Source: Coenobita brevimanus
Lineage: Eukaryota > Arthropoda > Malacostraca > Decapoda > Coenobitidae
Direction of reading: 5' to 3'
DNA length: 64,000 bases
NCBI GenBank assembly: GCA_032717465.1
Contig: CM064655.1
Location: forward strand, 14,484,652-14,548,651
Position numbers and translations under genes: made by a program. Positions 9,614 through 20,557 of this stretch are shown here, in pieces. The notes under the pieces are model-generated. The model was given only the letters and a program-made list of their open reading frames with translations, did not search any database and was not told the DNA's origin. Each line of letters begins with the position of its first letter. Position 1 is the stretch's first letter.

Positions 9614-11497
9614 ACATAATTTTAATGGGTGACTTCAATTGTAAAGAGGTGAACTGGGAGGAATGGGACTCAGGAGGAAGTGAAGATTCGTAAGCACTAT
9701 ATTATTAAATATGACAATGAACAATGTGATGATGCAATGGGTCAAAGAAGAGACAAGGTTCCGAGGTGAGGACACACCAGCAAGACTAGATATACTGTTT
9801 ACCAAAGAACCCGATGTAATAGAATCATTGAAATATCTCTGTCCTATTGGAAAAAGGGATCATGTGGTCACTGAGTTCCAGATGACAACAGGGAACGTGG
9901 AGCCAAGAGACGAGCTTTATAGGCAGGGAAGATACAACTTTGGGAAAGCAAACTTTACAGGATTGAGAAAATTTTTTGAAAATGCAGACTGAAGAAAATT
10001 CAGAGAAACAAGAGAGATACAGAGGAAGTGGGATATCTTTCTAGACCTCTATAATTCGGGAGTGGAAAAATTTGTGCCAAGAGTAAGAGGGCATGAAAAC
10101 AGGAAAAAGGAGTGGTTTAATAGAAGGTGTATGATAGCAAAAAAAGAGAGAGACAGGGCATGGAACAATTGGAGAAAGAGAGGTAATAACAGAACAAAGG
10201 AAGAATATAAAAGAACTAGAAACAAATACACAAGAATACGTAGAGAGGAAGAAAGGACTTTTGAAAAAGGTATAATAGAAAAATGTAAGGATGAACCCAA
10301 ACTCTTTTATAGATTTGTCAATGGCAAACTGAAACAAAAGGAAGGAATCACCAAACTGAAAGTGCAAGGAGAGGTCTATAAAGATGCGGCAATGCAAGCA
10401 GAAATAATGAACAAATGTTTCCAATCAGTTTTCACTAATGAAAAAGAGTTTGTGGAAGGGGAGGGAGTGACTAGAAATGTAGTGATAAAAGATATAAAAG
10501 TGGAAGTCAGGGCTGTTTCTAGCCTTTGGAGGGCCCTAGGCAGAATGCTGTTTGGGGGCCCCTATCTTTTGAAACTATGGTGGGGGGATTCCAAACCATC
10601 TAAGGTGATCAGGAGGCATGCATTTAACATTTAAATACTTCAATTTGAGCCACTTTATAAGGTAAAATAGGTTAGACCGGTGACAAACTCTTAATAGCTT
10701 TTATTTTAACACTCCAGTAAAAAAACTCAAGTTGACCCCACAAAAATGCTAATAAATGTGACACACTGAGGCTCCCCTACAGCCAGGATTTACTGAATCT
10801 GCATTGTAACATCTCCCAAATGCAAATAAATGAGACAAGATGATGTTTTTTCCTGAAAATCTTATTTTCTATTCTTAGGAAATGTTAAACTTGTTAAAAA
10901 ATCTAAATTAGGCAAACATTGCAACTGAAATTCTAAACATATAAAAATATCCCACATTTTTCAGGAGGCTGGTATTGCCTCAATAACACAGCTTGGGGGT
11001 CCCCTAGGCAACCGCATACTTAGCCTATAACAAAAAATGGCCCTGGTGGAAGTACAGGAAGTGCATAAATTACTGGAAACTCAAGATGTAAGGAAAGCCC
11101 CAGGATCAGATGGAATCTCTAATTGGGTACAGAAGGAATGCAGAGAACAACTGGCGGATAAGATTCAGTTTAATTGTGTGTTCCCTGGAAGAGGGGAAAG
11201 TGCCTCGGGAATGGAAGAGCGCAAATGTGGTACATATTTATAAGGGAGGAAACAGGGAAGAACCCCTGAATTATAGACCAGTGTCCCTAACCAGCATGGT
11301 CGCAAAATTGTGCGAAAGAATTCTGAAAGATAGATGGGTAAAATATCTGGAAGAGATGAATATTTTGGCTGATAGTCAGTTTGGATTCAGAAGTGGAAGG
11401 TCATGTGCTTCCAACTTGTTGAATTTTTACTCAAGGGCGATTGATGTGCTTCTGGAGAGAGATGGTTGGGTAGATTGTGTGTACAGTATTTAGATTT
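9614..11497 (+). pseudogene. CR1-like LINE, copy truncated at both ends
   Basis: Very similar to the element at 57698-61520 at nucleotide level. It begins inside the endonuclease at the GDFNCKEVNWEE motif, directly abutting the preceding LINE. It runs through frames at 9711-9992, 10062-10505 and 11110-11490, and ends within the RT at DGWVDCVY. Stops and shifts disable it; one frameshift lies near 11170. A hAT MITE (10508-11045) interrupts it between IKVEV and QEVHKLLE. It lacks the 3' half, lost at 11497 where the sequence switches to a hAT end. Confidence 0.85.
10500..11053. mobile_element. hAT-type MITE with perfect 8-bp target duplication
   Basis: A 538-bp element (10508-11045) beginning CAGGGCTGTTTCTAGCC and ending with the inverted counterpart GGCCCTG. 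The 8-bp sequence GTGGAAGT flanks both sides (10500-10507 and 11046-11053). The empty site is visible in the sister CR1 copy near 59995-60005, which shows the insertion was clean. An 8-bp duplication with CAGGG ends marks the hAT superfamily. There is no transposase. Confidence 0.92.
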
Positions 11498-11673
11498 GTC
11501 ACGAGCTGACAACATCATTTGTGATTCAAATTCACGCAACTCAAGCACACTCCCTCCAGATACTAAATGCATAAACTGGTAATGTTTACCAGTTCATTTG
11601 CCACCCCCATTAAAGAAGTCAGAGATGTTGCCTGGGGCGCTCCACCCCCACGCCCCCCCTTGCTACACCACTG
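11498..11673. mobile_element. hAT-like terminal fragment
   Basis: The segment ends TTGCTACACCACTG at 11673. Its reverse complement starts CAGTGGTGTAGCAAGG, a terminus common in hAT elements. The matching left end was not found, so this is a fragment; it probably removed the 3' part of the CR1 copy next to it. Confidence 0.5.
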
Positions 11674-12577
11674 AATTAAACCATTCCTTTTTCCTTTTCA
11701 TTTTGATAGCAAATTTTGGGATATGTCTACTGATACCCTCTTCATACATGTTCATCATAATTCTAAATTTCTCATGGATATTGTTATTTCTTGTGGATAC
11801 TGTTATTGTCATTCTAATCCAATCTGAATGTCCAAAATAATGTCTTAATGGATCAGAGTCTGCTTTTCCATAATTCTGTCTAGTCTATGTTTCTTTTCTC
11901 AGTTCCTCATCTTCCATCAACACCTGCATTTCAATGACCAAATGGTCACTTTCCCCAGGGGGCACTGTTATCTTATATTAAACACAACATTGGGATCTTT
12001 TGTAATTATCAAGTCCAACATTGATGGCTCATCATCTCTAATTCTTGTATCTTTTTGTGACATTTTGAGGTAACATATTCCAACCATCAGATCAATTACT
12101 TTGTATCCCCAATATGTTTCATTTGTCCCTACACCCAATCCTTCCAATTTAACTCCTTGCAATTGAAATCTCCAGTCAGCATCAATGTGTTGTTTCTTCT
12201 AATCAGCTCTCCTAACAAATCGAGGGACTCTCATCAGACATTCATATTTCTCTCTTCTCCACATTCTTGTTTGAGGAGATATAGCCATCACAACTATATC
12301 CAGTTTTCTTCCCTGACCTTGTATTTACAGCACTATCATCTCTGCTTTGTTATTTCCAATATCTATCCTTTTGTTATTATTTGTTAATGAGTCATAACCA
12401 TCCAAACTCCACCAAATTTTTTTCCCCTATCCTTCCTCCATACATTATACAGTATTCATTCCATCCTAGCACTTTCATATCAATGCCTTTGTTCAATTTC
12501 AATTCAGTTAGATATACAGTATATTATCCAGTCTTCTCTTTTATATAAACACTCAATTCCATTTTCTTGCCAACCTA
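11674..12577 (-). pseudogene. CR1-like relic, endonuclease region (host of the nested stack)
   Basis: Minus-strand translation gives a degraded CR1 endonuclease: KDRGKK, SPQTRMWRREKYECL, a block standing for GDFNCKELNW, RDDEPSMLDLIITKDPNVV (frame 11968-12162) and PPGESDHLVIEMQ. All are in the same order as 58780-59400. Its 5' continuation (end of ORF1) reappears at 19818-20303 and 23306-23460, so the relic was split by later insertions. Stops are frequent. Confidence 0.7.
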
Positions 12578-13294
12578 CACAAGTGAATCCCACACAATGC
12601 GAACTCACACAGTGCAAATCACCTACATAGGGAGGTCAACTCAGAAAATGCTTATTTTAATCGAACTTGACATCCGCGAATCGAACTTCCCAACATGCGA
12701 ATCGGCTGTATGATTCCAAGGCAAAAACAGACTTCCCCCCATTACTACGAGTGTCGGGCTGGACAATGCGAGTATGTCACATGAAGGCAGGTGGCCAGCA
12801 ACAAGCCAGGTTCAAAATGGCGGGCAGCTGGCAAGCTACCTGCATGCCATCTACTGACTTTCCTGGGTAAACATACACTTCTCCATTCTGCTGCGAGAAC
12901 ACACATTGTACTTTGTATCCTGTGGTCTGTTTTAGCATCAGAGTAGTACCCACATGTTCAACATGGTCTCAGTTGATGATTTGGAAGGTTTTATGGCACC
13001 TCCAGGAGACCTCAGCAGTGACAGTGAGAGTGACAATGGGGCGCCCCGCCCTGCAGGGCTAGAGTAGATGCCCCAAGTCTCAGATACCCACTCCCTCCCT
13101 TCTTAACAAGCCCAGAAGTCACTTAAATAAAGGTACATGGTGTTCTATTTGTTGTTTTATTTCTTGGTCCAACTAGAAGTTCTATTAGACAAATTATTAG
13201 CAGGGTAGAGTAGGTTGGAAGGGGACCCGAAGACCAAGCCGTGGGTGGGCTGTCCACTGTATACCATTTTTCCCATACATTCTTTGGTTCACAC

Positions 13295-13445
13295 TGTTAG
13301 TGCATATTGCTGTTAGTGTGTGTGTCCGCACGCACTTGTTACGGTCCGAGTGGTGACGTCATCGGAAGGGTCTTGCGGTATGCAGGCGGAGCCCGCTCTC
13401 TTGGAAGTGTGAGGCCGGTGAGTTCGGTTGTTTTGCATCCTAATA
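13295..13445 (+). repeat. 5' LTR of the copia element
   Basis: A 151-bp direct repeat of 19594-19744. It includes a CAC/CGC-rich start, the GGTGACGTCATCGGAAGGG segment (a CRE-like TGACGTCA site at about 13352) and the CCTAATA end. The CRE-like palindrome may be part of the promoter; this is inference. Confidence 0.9.
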
Positions 13446-13446
13446 C

Positions 13447-13457
13447 TGGTAGCAGAG
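13447..13457 (+). promoter_or_regulatory. Primer binding site, initiator tRNA-Met
   Basis: TGGTAGCAGAG starts one base after the 5' LTR. It is complementary to the 3' end of animal initiator tRNA-Met (CUCUGCUACCA), the primer for minus-strand DNA synthesis. Confidence 0.85.
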
Positions 13458-13562
13458 CGTAGTTTGAGCATAATGGCGACGTGCTGAACTAAGTGGCCTC
13501 CAAAACTTGAAAATGATTCTGCCTATGAGAGTTGGAAGAAGGACATCGACATATGGTGCGAA

Positions 13563-14630
13563 ATGACGGACTTACCAAAAAAGAAGCAAGCTTTAGCCAT
13601 TCAACTTTCATTGTCAGGAAAAGCGAGGGTGGCGTCTTCAGAAATTGACGCTGCTGATCTGAAAGATGATAATGGTGTTCAGACCTTGTTGAACAAACTA
13701 GACGGTTTATTTTTCGCAGACAAAGGACGACGGCAGTTTGCAGCTTTTCACGAACTGTACAACTTCACAAGACCTGGTGATATGAACATTCGTAAGTTCA
13801 TGGCAGAATACGAGCATGTTTATTTTAAATTTACGAAGCAGGACATGCAACTACCTAATTCTGTGATGGCTTTTATGCTTCTGGCTTCATGCAAACTTTC
13901 AGATAGTGAGCAACAACTGGTGATGTCTGCGATAACTGAGGTAACTTACGAAAATATGAAATCTGCCCTGAATTGTATTTTCACTGGGGAAATTTGCGGG
14001 CAGAACGATGCATTGGTGTCTGCCAATGAGGCGAAGAGTGAACCAGTTTTTTGGAGTGACGAAGTCGGGGATGAGGAAACGTTTTACGTTAGGAGTACTC
14101 GACGAAGAAGGACAAGGTTTCGGGGTGGTGCAGTAAGTGATCAAGGTTGTGGTGATGGCCGTTCAACTATGTCTGCTAGAATTTCCCGACGCTCATTCAC
14201 CGGCAGGAGGAAGAACCCGCTCGGGCCTGAAGGTAAGGTGTCGAGGTGTTTAGTATGTGATTCTCGATTTCACTGGGCACGTGACTGTCCGGATGCATAT
14301 GAAAATAAAGGCAGTCGAGAAGAAAATTATGAAACAGTGCATCTGTCATTATTTATGGGCTATGCAGATGATACAGCTAGTAGAGGTAAATTACAGACAC
14401 TAGTAGAAGAATCTAAGGGATGTGCTGTTCTAGACACAGGGTGTTCTACAACTGTATGTGGGGTTGAATGGATCAATTGCTATCTAAGTGAGCTCCGTGA
14501 TTACGAACGTGAAGCTATAATAGAAGAAAAGTCATCCTCAACGTTTACTTTCGGTGATGGTGTCACAGTATCTTCCCTCAAACGTGTTACTCTGCCTGCT
14601 ACATTGGAAATATGCGTGCAATCACTGTAA
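13563..14630 (+). pseudogene. copia gag and protease region
   Basis: A frame of 355 codons from the first Met; coding similarity probably starts slightly upstream, near 13495, after a stop. Residues about 1-150 look like a copia gag (UBN2-type) nucleocapsid precursor. A zinc knuckle CX2CX4HX4C (CLVCDSRFHWARDC) lies at about residues 229-242, near 14250-14290. The aspartic protease motif LDTGCSTTVCG follows at about 14430-14465. A frameshift near 14610 separates it from integrase, so the polyprotein cannot be made whole. Confidence 0.85.
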
Positions 14631-15667
14631 CTGATGTGGTGAGCTGCAATATTCCCTTGCTGCTGAGCAAACGTTCAATGAAAAAAGAAAAAATGGTGAT
14701 TAATTTTGAGAGTGACCAGGTCAAAATTTGTGGAACTATCGTTAATTTGAAGTCCTCATCTTCAGGCCATTACTTGCTTCCAATTTCTTTGTGGCTAGGC
14801 CGAGAGTTCTGTGAAACGATCGCACTGGCATCTCTTGGGGGTGATGTAGACAAAACAGCTTCGAAGCTTCACAGGCAATTTGGACACCCAACATCGGCTA
14901 AACTAATCACACTTATTACAGATGCTGTAATTAAAAGTTCAGAACTGGAGCAAGCTATCAAGGATGTATCTGATGCATGTACAGTCTGTTGTAGGCACAA
15001 GAGAGCTAAGCCTCGACCCGTAGTCAGTTTGCCCATGGCATCTAAGTTTAATGAAGCCATAGCTATGGGTTTGAAAGCTTGGGGAAGGCATTATATCTTA
15101 GTCCTTGTTGATCTGGCGACCAAGTACTGCACCGCGATAGTAATTGCGGAAAAATGTGCGACCACCATTATCAAAGGAGTATTTCGGAGCTGGATTGTTC
15201 TGTTTGGCGCACCTGGAAAAATTCTCACAGATAACGGGTGTGAATTCAACAATGCTGAAACATGAGCATTGGGAGAGGCCTTAAATATCAAGATCATGAC
15301 GACGTCTACAGAGAGTCCATGGAGCAACGGAGTATGTGAGCGTCAAAATCCAGTCATAGGTGACATTGTTTGGAAGATAATGACTGATAGCCAGTGTGAC
15401 TTGGATGTGGCCTTGGCTTGGGCAGTATTGTCAAGAAATGCTCTCACCAACTGTGCAGGTTTTTCTCCTAACCAACTTGTTTTTGGTCAAAACCCTGGCC
15501 TGCCTAATGTGTATGCAAATGATCCTTCAGTCTTGGAACCTACATCACCATCAAAAATTGTGAGGGACAATTTGAACGCTCTTCATTTAGCAAGGCAAGA
15601 GTTTATAAAGACTGAATCGGGTGAACGTTTGGCTAGGGCTCTGTGGCACAACATACGTTCGAGTGAC
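14612..15667 (+). pseudogene. copia integrase
   Basis: A zinc-binding HHCC region is visible (LHRQFGHP then CTVCCRHK, about 14865-15000), followed by the catalytic core with Asp in VLVDLATKY (about 15105), Asp in ILTDNGCEF (about 15225) and Glu in ESPWSNGVCERQN (about 15310-15350). One TGA at 15263-15265 interrupts the frame just after the second Asp; both sides are in the same phase. The TTAA element enters at the end of this region, in an ordinary coding TTA-A context. Confidence 0.85.
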
Positions 15668-17442
15668 TTAACCCTTTAACCGCAGGGCGTCACTTTCGTG
15701 ACGCTTGGGAGCAAGGGATCATACCACAGGGCGTCGCTTTTGTGATTCTGTGTTATTTTGAATTCACCCGGGCTTCCAAGTGGGGGCTTGTATCATCTAT
15801 CAGTACTGCCAATGCCCAACACTAGTCAGCACTCCTAATCTCATCTGTACTCCCATCCATTGTTGACAATTTAGCCATTTCTCCCCTTTCTTGACTCCCC
15901 TCCCTACCCCCCCTCCATTACCCTATCCTCTCGCCTGCCTGGCCGTGCTATGCTAAGTAAATCTTCCCTGGAATTTTTCACTGATTTCATCCATTGAAAT
16001 AAGCCCTATGCCCTATTCTTATACCAAATAATATATACAAGAAAGAAATAAGGTAAGTGAGAGTGCCATACACCTGGAATTGGCTAATTATCACCTGACA
16101 ACACCTCACGTACACTCGTTCACTAATTTTCGCTGTTTATTTCCCCTTGAAATATGCCGTATAATCTATTTTCGTAATAAATATACATATAAGGAGGGAA
16201 GGGAGAAGCCTAAGTGATATTTACATTCACCTGGAACTACCTAATTTATAATGTATTGTCTATATTTCCTGCCAATCATTTCACTGCTATAAATAGCTGT
16301 GTCAAGAGGCTAAAAGTTGGCAGTACTGATTTCCCTAGGTAGGCCACCACCCCGGCCTACCCTTATCAGTTCACTCTCATCTTCCAGTGTGGGGGTACGT
16401 CTGTTCGCTCTTGCTAGCTTCAGGGCCTTTTCACCCCCATGCAAAGGGCCCTGTGACCTTTACCCCCTACTAAACCTCGTGTGGAAAGAGGTAAAGGGCT
16501 GACAATTGATAAAAGAGTGACTACGATCTTTCTATTGAGTAAAACAGTGCAAGTGGATTGTAAATAATGTGTAAACAGCAAGTGTAAGTAATGAATGTAA
16601 ATATACGTGAACAGTGGAAAATAGTTTTATAAGTTACTTCAAGTGACAGTGCATAACACAGTGTAAATAAAATAGAAATGTAAATAACGTAAATAAACTA
16701 GAGATCGTAAATAGAAATGTAGATGAGCAGTATTATAAGAATACGAGTATATATCCTAGGAGTAATGAAAGTGAAAGTTTCACTCTAGCATGTCTGAATA
16801 CTATGAGTTATGAGAGTGAAAGTGAAAGTGACATTCACTCTCAATGCTAGTATACAGGACGAGAAAGTGAATGCTACGTATTTTACTGAAAGAAATTGAA
16901 TCCCTACAGTGACAATAAACTAATACCACTGAAGGAAACTTATGGATAAAGACTGTAGCTATATATAAGTGTTATATAGTAATAGAAATATTAAGTGTGA
17001 GGGGTTTTATGAATAATAAATGACAGAGTACCAAGAGCGAACTAGCGCAAGTGCGACGGTCAGACGCGCTCGTAATTTTCATTGCTTTCACAGTGTTTTT
17101 TTTTTTTTGGAGTATGGATCCCAAACTACTTGAAAATCATAGAGTAGTGTTTATAGTGTTAACATCTGGCTGTGGTAATCATATTACGGGTTGTCGGGAA
17201 GTGTAAAGTCGAGACTTCGTTACCCAACTTCAGAGGTCTCCACAAGTCCTACGGTAACCGACGAAGGCTCAACAAACATTCCAGGAGAAAGCTGAAGGTA
17301 TGTGCCATAAGCATATGTAATTTTAATATTCTAGGAGTAATAACTGATTTTTGGCAAATATTTTTTGAGAGTCTGTCGGAGCCTGAATAACCCCGCGGCA
17401 CACGCAAAACATTGGTAAACATGCCCGCGGTGTAGGGGTTAA
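15668..17442. mobile_element. TTAA-flanked MITE, piggyBac-like (family 2), in copia
   Basis: A 1767-bp element (15672-17438) flanked by TTAA (15668-15671 and 17439-17442). Ends are CCCTTTAACCGCAGGGCG and, inverted, CCCCTACACCGCGGGC. It is nearly identical to 47001-48953 apart from a 186-bp duplication there. The left end carries two GGGCGTC(A/G)CTTT(C/T)GTGA repeats. No transposase was found. The longest frame of note, 17172-17390, is discussed separately. Removing it with one TTAA leaves the copia frame continuous. Confidence 0.88.
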
Positions 17443-18590
17443 ACGACATCCAAAATGGAGATGAGGTCTTCTACAAAAGAAATGACAGTCATGAATGGCA
17501 TGGTCCTGGAATCTTAATAGACAGAGATAGAAAATAAATTCTGGTGAGACACGGTGGTGTCTACGTGCAAGTGCACGTGTGTTGTCTAGCACATGCTCCA
17601 GAACGAAATACTACACTTGGAGACAGCGTCAGTAGTTATGAGAAGAACAGTGTAGTCCAAGAGAAGCCTAATGACGATTCTTCGCAAGTACTGAATGACT
17701 ATCCACCGGATGATGAGTCGGAAAATGGTGCAATTCTGGATGATCAGCCTCCCACAGTTTCTCTTCCGGTTAAGGAGCCTCCCAAGGTTTCTGTTGGTCA
17801 ACGTATAAAGGGAATACATTCAGAAACTAGAGAGTTGGTGACTGAAAGGATTGTGAGTCGGGAGGGAAAAGCCACTGGAAAGTACAAACACTGCTACGAT
17901 TTGAAGAGGGACTCTGATGGCAATATTGATTGGGTGGATCTGCAAAATTATTTCAGCACATGGGAAGTAGTTGATGATGAAGCAGAGATGCTTGTTCTTT
18001 TCAACTTTGAGGACATATTATGCGCCAAGGAAAAAGAAATTACAAACTGGCAGAATAATGACGTGTATGAGGAAGTAGATGATGTTGGGCAAGATGCCAT
18101 AACGGTTCGCTGGGTTATGACGGAAAAAATGAAAAAAGAGAAGCCGATTGTTAAAGCCCGTTTAGTCACCAGAGGATTTGAGGAAGACATCTCCGGAAAG
18201 ACTCTCCTACATGCTCAAAAGAGGCTGTGCGTTTGGCACTTTCTTTTGCCTCCACCAACCAATGGGACTGCCATGCTATGGACGTGAAAGCTGCTTATCT
18301 GCAAGGTAACGACATTAAGTGAGTTGTTCATTTACGTCCTCCGCCTGAATATGCAAATGGTAAGCTCTGGAGACTAAGGAAAACGGTTTACGGCCTTTGT
18401 GATGCTGCTAGGCATTGGTACCTGCACGTTAAAGATCAGTTGTTGAGTCTTGGAGCTAAAGTGTCATCACTGGATTCAGCACTGTTCTCTTGGAGTAATA
18501 GGGGCAAGATAGAAGGCATTATATGCATTTATGATGATGATTTCCTTTGGGCTGGTACACGTGAGTTCAAGCAGCAAGTTTGAGCCAAAT
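17443..18590 (+). pseudogene. copia linker and reverse transcriptase
   Basis: After the MITE the frame continues through a GDEVFYKR block, typical of the region after copia integrase, and meets TAA at 17535-17537. The frame at 17544-18287 holds the linker and RT start (VRWVMTEKMKKEKPIVKARLVTRGF). A shift near 18200 moves coding to another frame with AMDVKAAYLQG, WRLRKTVYGLCDAARHWY and CIYDDDFLWAG. The catalytic YVDD box is YDDD here, a change that would be expected to impair it. A TGA at about 18320 adds to the damage. Confidence 0.82.
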
Positions 18591-19420
18591 ATTTCTCATC
18601 GGCAGTTCAGAATCAAAGCTTTCAAATACGTTGGTCTAAATGTCGTCTCCAACAGTGATGGCAGCATAACGCTTGACCAGTTCCAGTACGCTTCGTCTTT
18701 GACACCAGTCACGCTGAGCAGACATCGTGCAGCAGTAAAATCAGGAGAGCTATCTGAGTCTGAGAAAACTGAGTACCGAGCGTTAACTGGGCAGCTCAAT
18801 TGGACTGCCACACACACTCGACCAGATATTGCCTTTGATGTGTGTGAGTTGAGTATGACTAGCAACCGAGCTACCATAGCAGATTTGCTTAGGCTCAACA
18901 AGGTGATCGCAAGGGTGAAGACTGACAACATAAAGCTATACATTCCAAGAATGGGACCACTCGATGAATGTTATACAGAGTGCTTTTCAGATGCCTCTTT
19001 TGCCAACCTTGTAGGCAATGGGTCTCAGGGAGGCTTTGCGATCTTCCTACAAGATGCTAGTGGGGCGAAATGTCCCTTATTCTGGCAGACTAGAAAGATC
19101 AGGCGGGTCGTCAAATCTACTTTATCTGCTGAAACATTGGCACTGCTTGAGTGTGCTGAAACTGCTGTATATCTCGCCAACATATTGGGTGAGGTTTCTG
19201 GATGTGGAGATTTCAAGATCAAGTGTTTCGTGGATAACAAGAGTCTGGTGGACACCCTTTACTCCTGTAGGAGGCACTGATATTGCTGTATTACAAGACA
19301 TGTTGGAGCAAGGGGAGATTCATGAAGTGTCGGGTGGATACATCACAACAACTGGCTGACTGTCTCACCAAAAAAGGTGCCTCGACTGAGCGGCTGCATG
19401 CAGCAGTCAGCCAGGACTAG
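18591..19420 (+). pseudogene. copia RT end and RNase H
   Basis: The frame at 18531-19280 carries from about 18591 the RT thumb region, then GQLNWTATHTRPDIAFDV and RNase H with SDASF, SAETLALLE and VDNKSLVDTL supplying the acidic residues. The frame is lost near 19262 (GSARR-like region) and coding traces run on in another phase to about 19420. Confidence 0.8.
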
Positions 19421-19569
19421 AAGGATTATAATACTTTAAGGGACACCACATATCTGTATGTGGTTACAGACTGGGTCTTAATGGTGCTTACACAAAAGTC
19501 TTTGTATTGGATACATAGTGTGTATAGGACGCCAATAATCCATTCAGTTTCGTCCTTGGGATCTTCCAT

Positions 19570-19744
19570 CAAATTAAGAAGAGAGGACGAGAGTGTTAGT
19601 GCACATTGCTGTTAGTGTGTGTGTGCGCAAGCACTTGTTACGGTCCAAATGGTGACGTCATCGGAAGGGTCTTGTGGTATGCAGGCGGAGCCCGGTCTCT
19701 TGGATGTGTGAGGCCGGTGAGTTCGGTTGTTTCGGATCCTAATA
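19570..19744 (+). repeat. Polypurine tract and 3' LTR of the copia element
   Basis: AAGAAGAGAGGACGAGAG at 19576-19593 is the polypurine primer for plus-strand synthesis and abuts the 3' LTR (19594-19744). The LTR is the partner of 13295-13445. Confidence 0.85.
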
Positions 19745-19817
19745 CACACAATGCAAAATTGTAGAATGCATGGGTTTCTGCTGCCCATAAACTCGCATTG
19801 TGTGAGGGTGCATTGTA

Positions 19818-20303
19818 GTCTTAAATATTGCATACCTCATCTACCTTCCCCATTTGCTTTAATAATTTTCCTTTTCTGTTCATGTCTTTTATCCCTCTTG
19901 CTCTCTTGTTTTTATATACCACCTCTTGACCCTCATGTCGATCACTCTCCAAAATGCTTCTTACTTTCTTCCTCTCTTTCATTATTATTATTATTATTTT
20001 TTTTTTGCTTCATTCTGCAACGACTTTAATTTCTCCTTTTCATCCTCACTTAAATTCCTCCTTATGAAAATGTTTTTGTATTCTTATTTATAAACAAGCC
20101 TCCATGAAACATCTAAAATTTTCTTGCCAACTTATTCCATTTTCAGTTTCACTCTTTTTGGTCTGGTCTCCCCCTTTTTTGCATTCGCATGATTTTCTCA
20201 CTTCCTCAGTCTTTACCCTCTTTATTAATGCTACTCAACACTTGTCTTCTCTTTCCATCTTCTCTTTCATTCTAATCTGTTTTATTTTCTGTTCTTTCTC
20301 ATA
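19818..20303 (-). pseudogene. CR1-like relic, end of ORF1
   Basis: The minus strand encodes a degraded copy of the region at 58439-58571: a block reading AFWRVIDMRVKRWYIKT, which aligns with TFFGRVMDMKVRKWYLRK there, preceded by Lys/Glu-rich sequence. An ATT-repeat/T-run at 19981-20007 has expanded in it. It belongs to the same relic as 11674-12577 and 23306-23460. Confidence 0.65.
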
Positions 20304-20557
20304 TCATCATCATCATCATCATCATCCGGACCCCCTTTCCCACCCAAGAGCAGGGTGAGGAGTAGCAATGTCCAGACAGCCCAAAATTGCCCAATCCAAT
20401 GGGCCACGCTTCCATTCACTCATCATTCAAGCCCCTGGAATCCTAGCTCAATCGGATATGCCAAAAACATTCATCATGTTCTGTAGCTTCACATATCGTA
20501 TCCGACAGAGTCAATCCAGACGCTGCCACATTAAAAAGGGGTGTCAAAAATCCCTGA

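Larger units (their letters stand above)
13290..19749 (+). mobile_element. Ty1/copia retrotransposon, GalEa-like, complete with LTRs
   Basis: LTRs of 151 bp lie at 13295-13445 and 19594-19744, starting TGTTAG and ending CCTAATA. CACAC is duplicated at 13290-13294 and 19745-19749. Without the inserted TTAA element the length is about 4.68 kb. Domain order is gag, CCHC knuckle, protease, integrase, RT, RNase H; integrase before RT defines copia. The small size and short LTRs fit the GalEa lineage described from squat lobsters. The two LTRs differ at about eight to ten sites, so the insertion is not recent, and the coding region has several stops and shifts. Confidence 0.9.
12576..19817. mobile_element. 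Tigger/pogo-type MITE (family A), split by a copia element
   Basis: A second copy of the 4424-5193 family. The left part is 12578-13294 and the right part 19745-19815, with TA at 12576-12577 and 19816-19817. The left end is slightly mutated. Subtracting the LTR element and its 5-bp duplication leaves about 783 bp against 770 bp in the other copy. Internal sequence matches base by base over long stretches, for example the AAAATGGCGGGCAGCTGGC segment at 12813. Confidence 0.88.
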
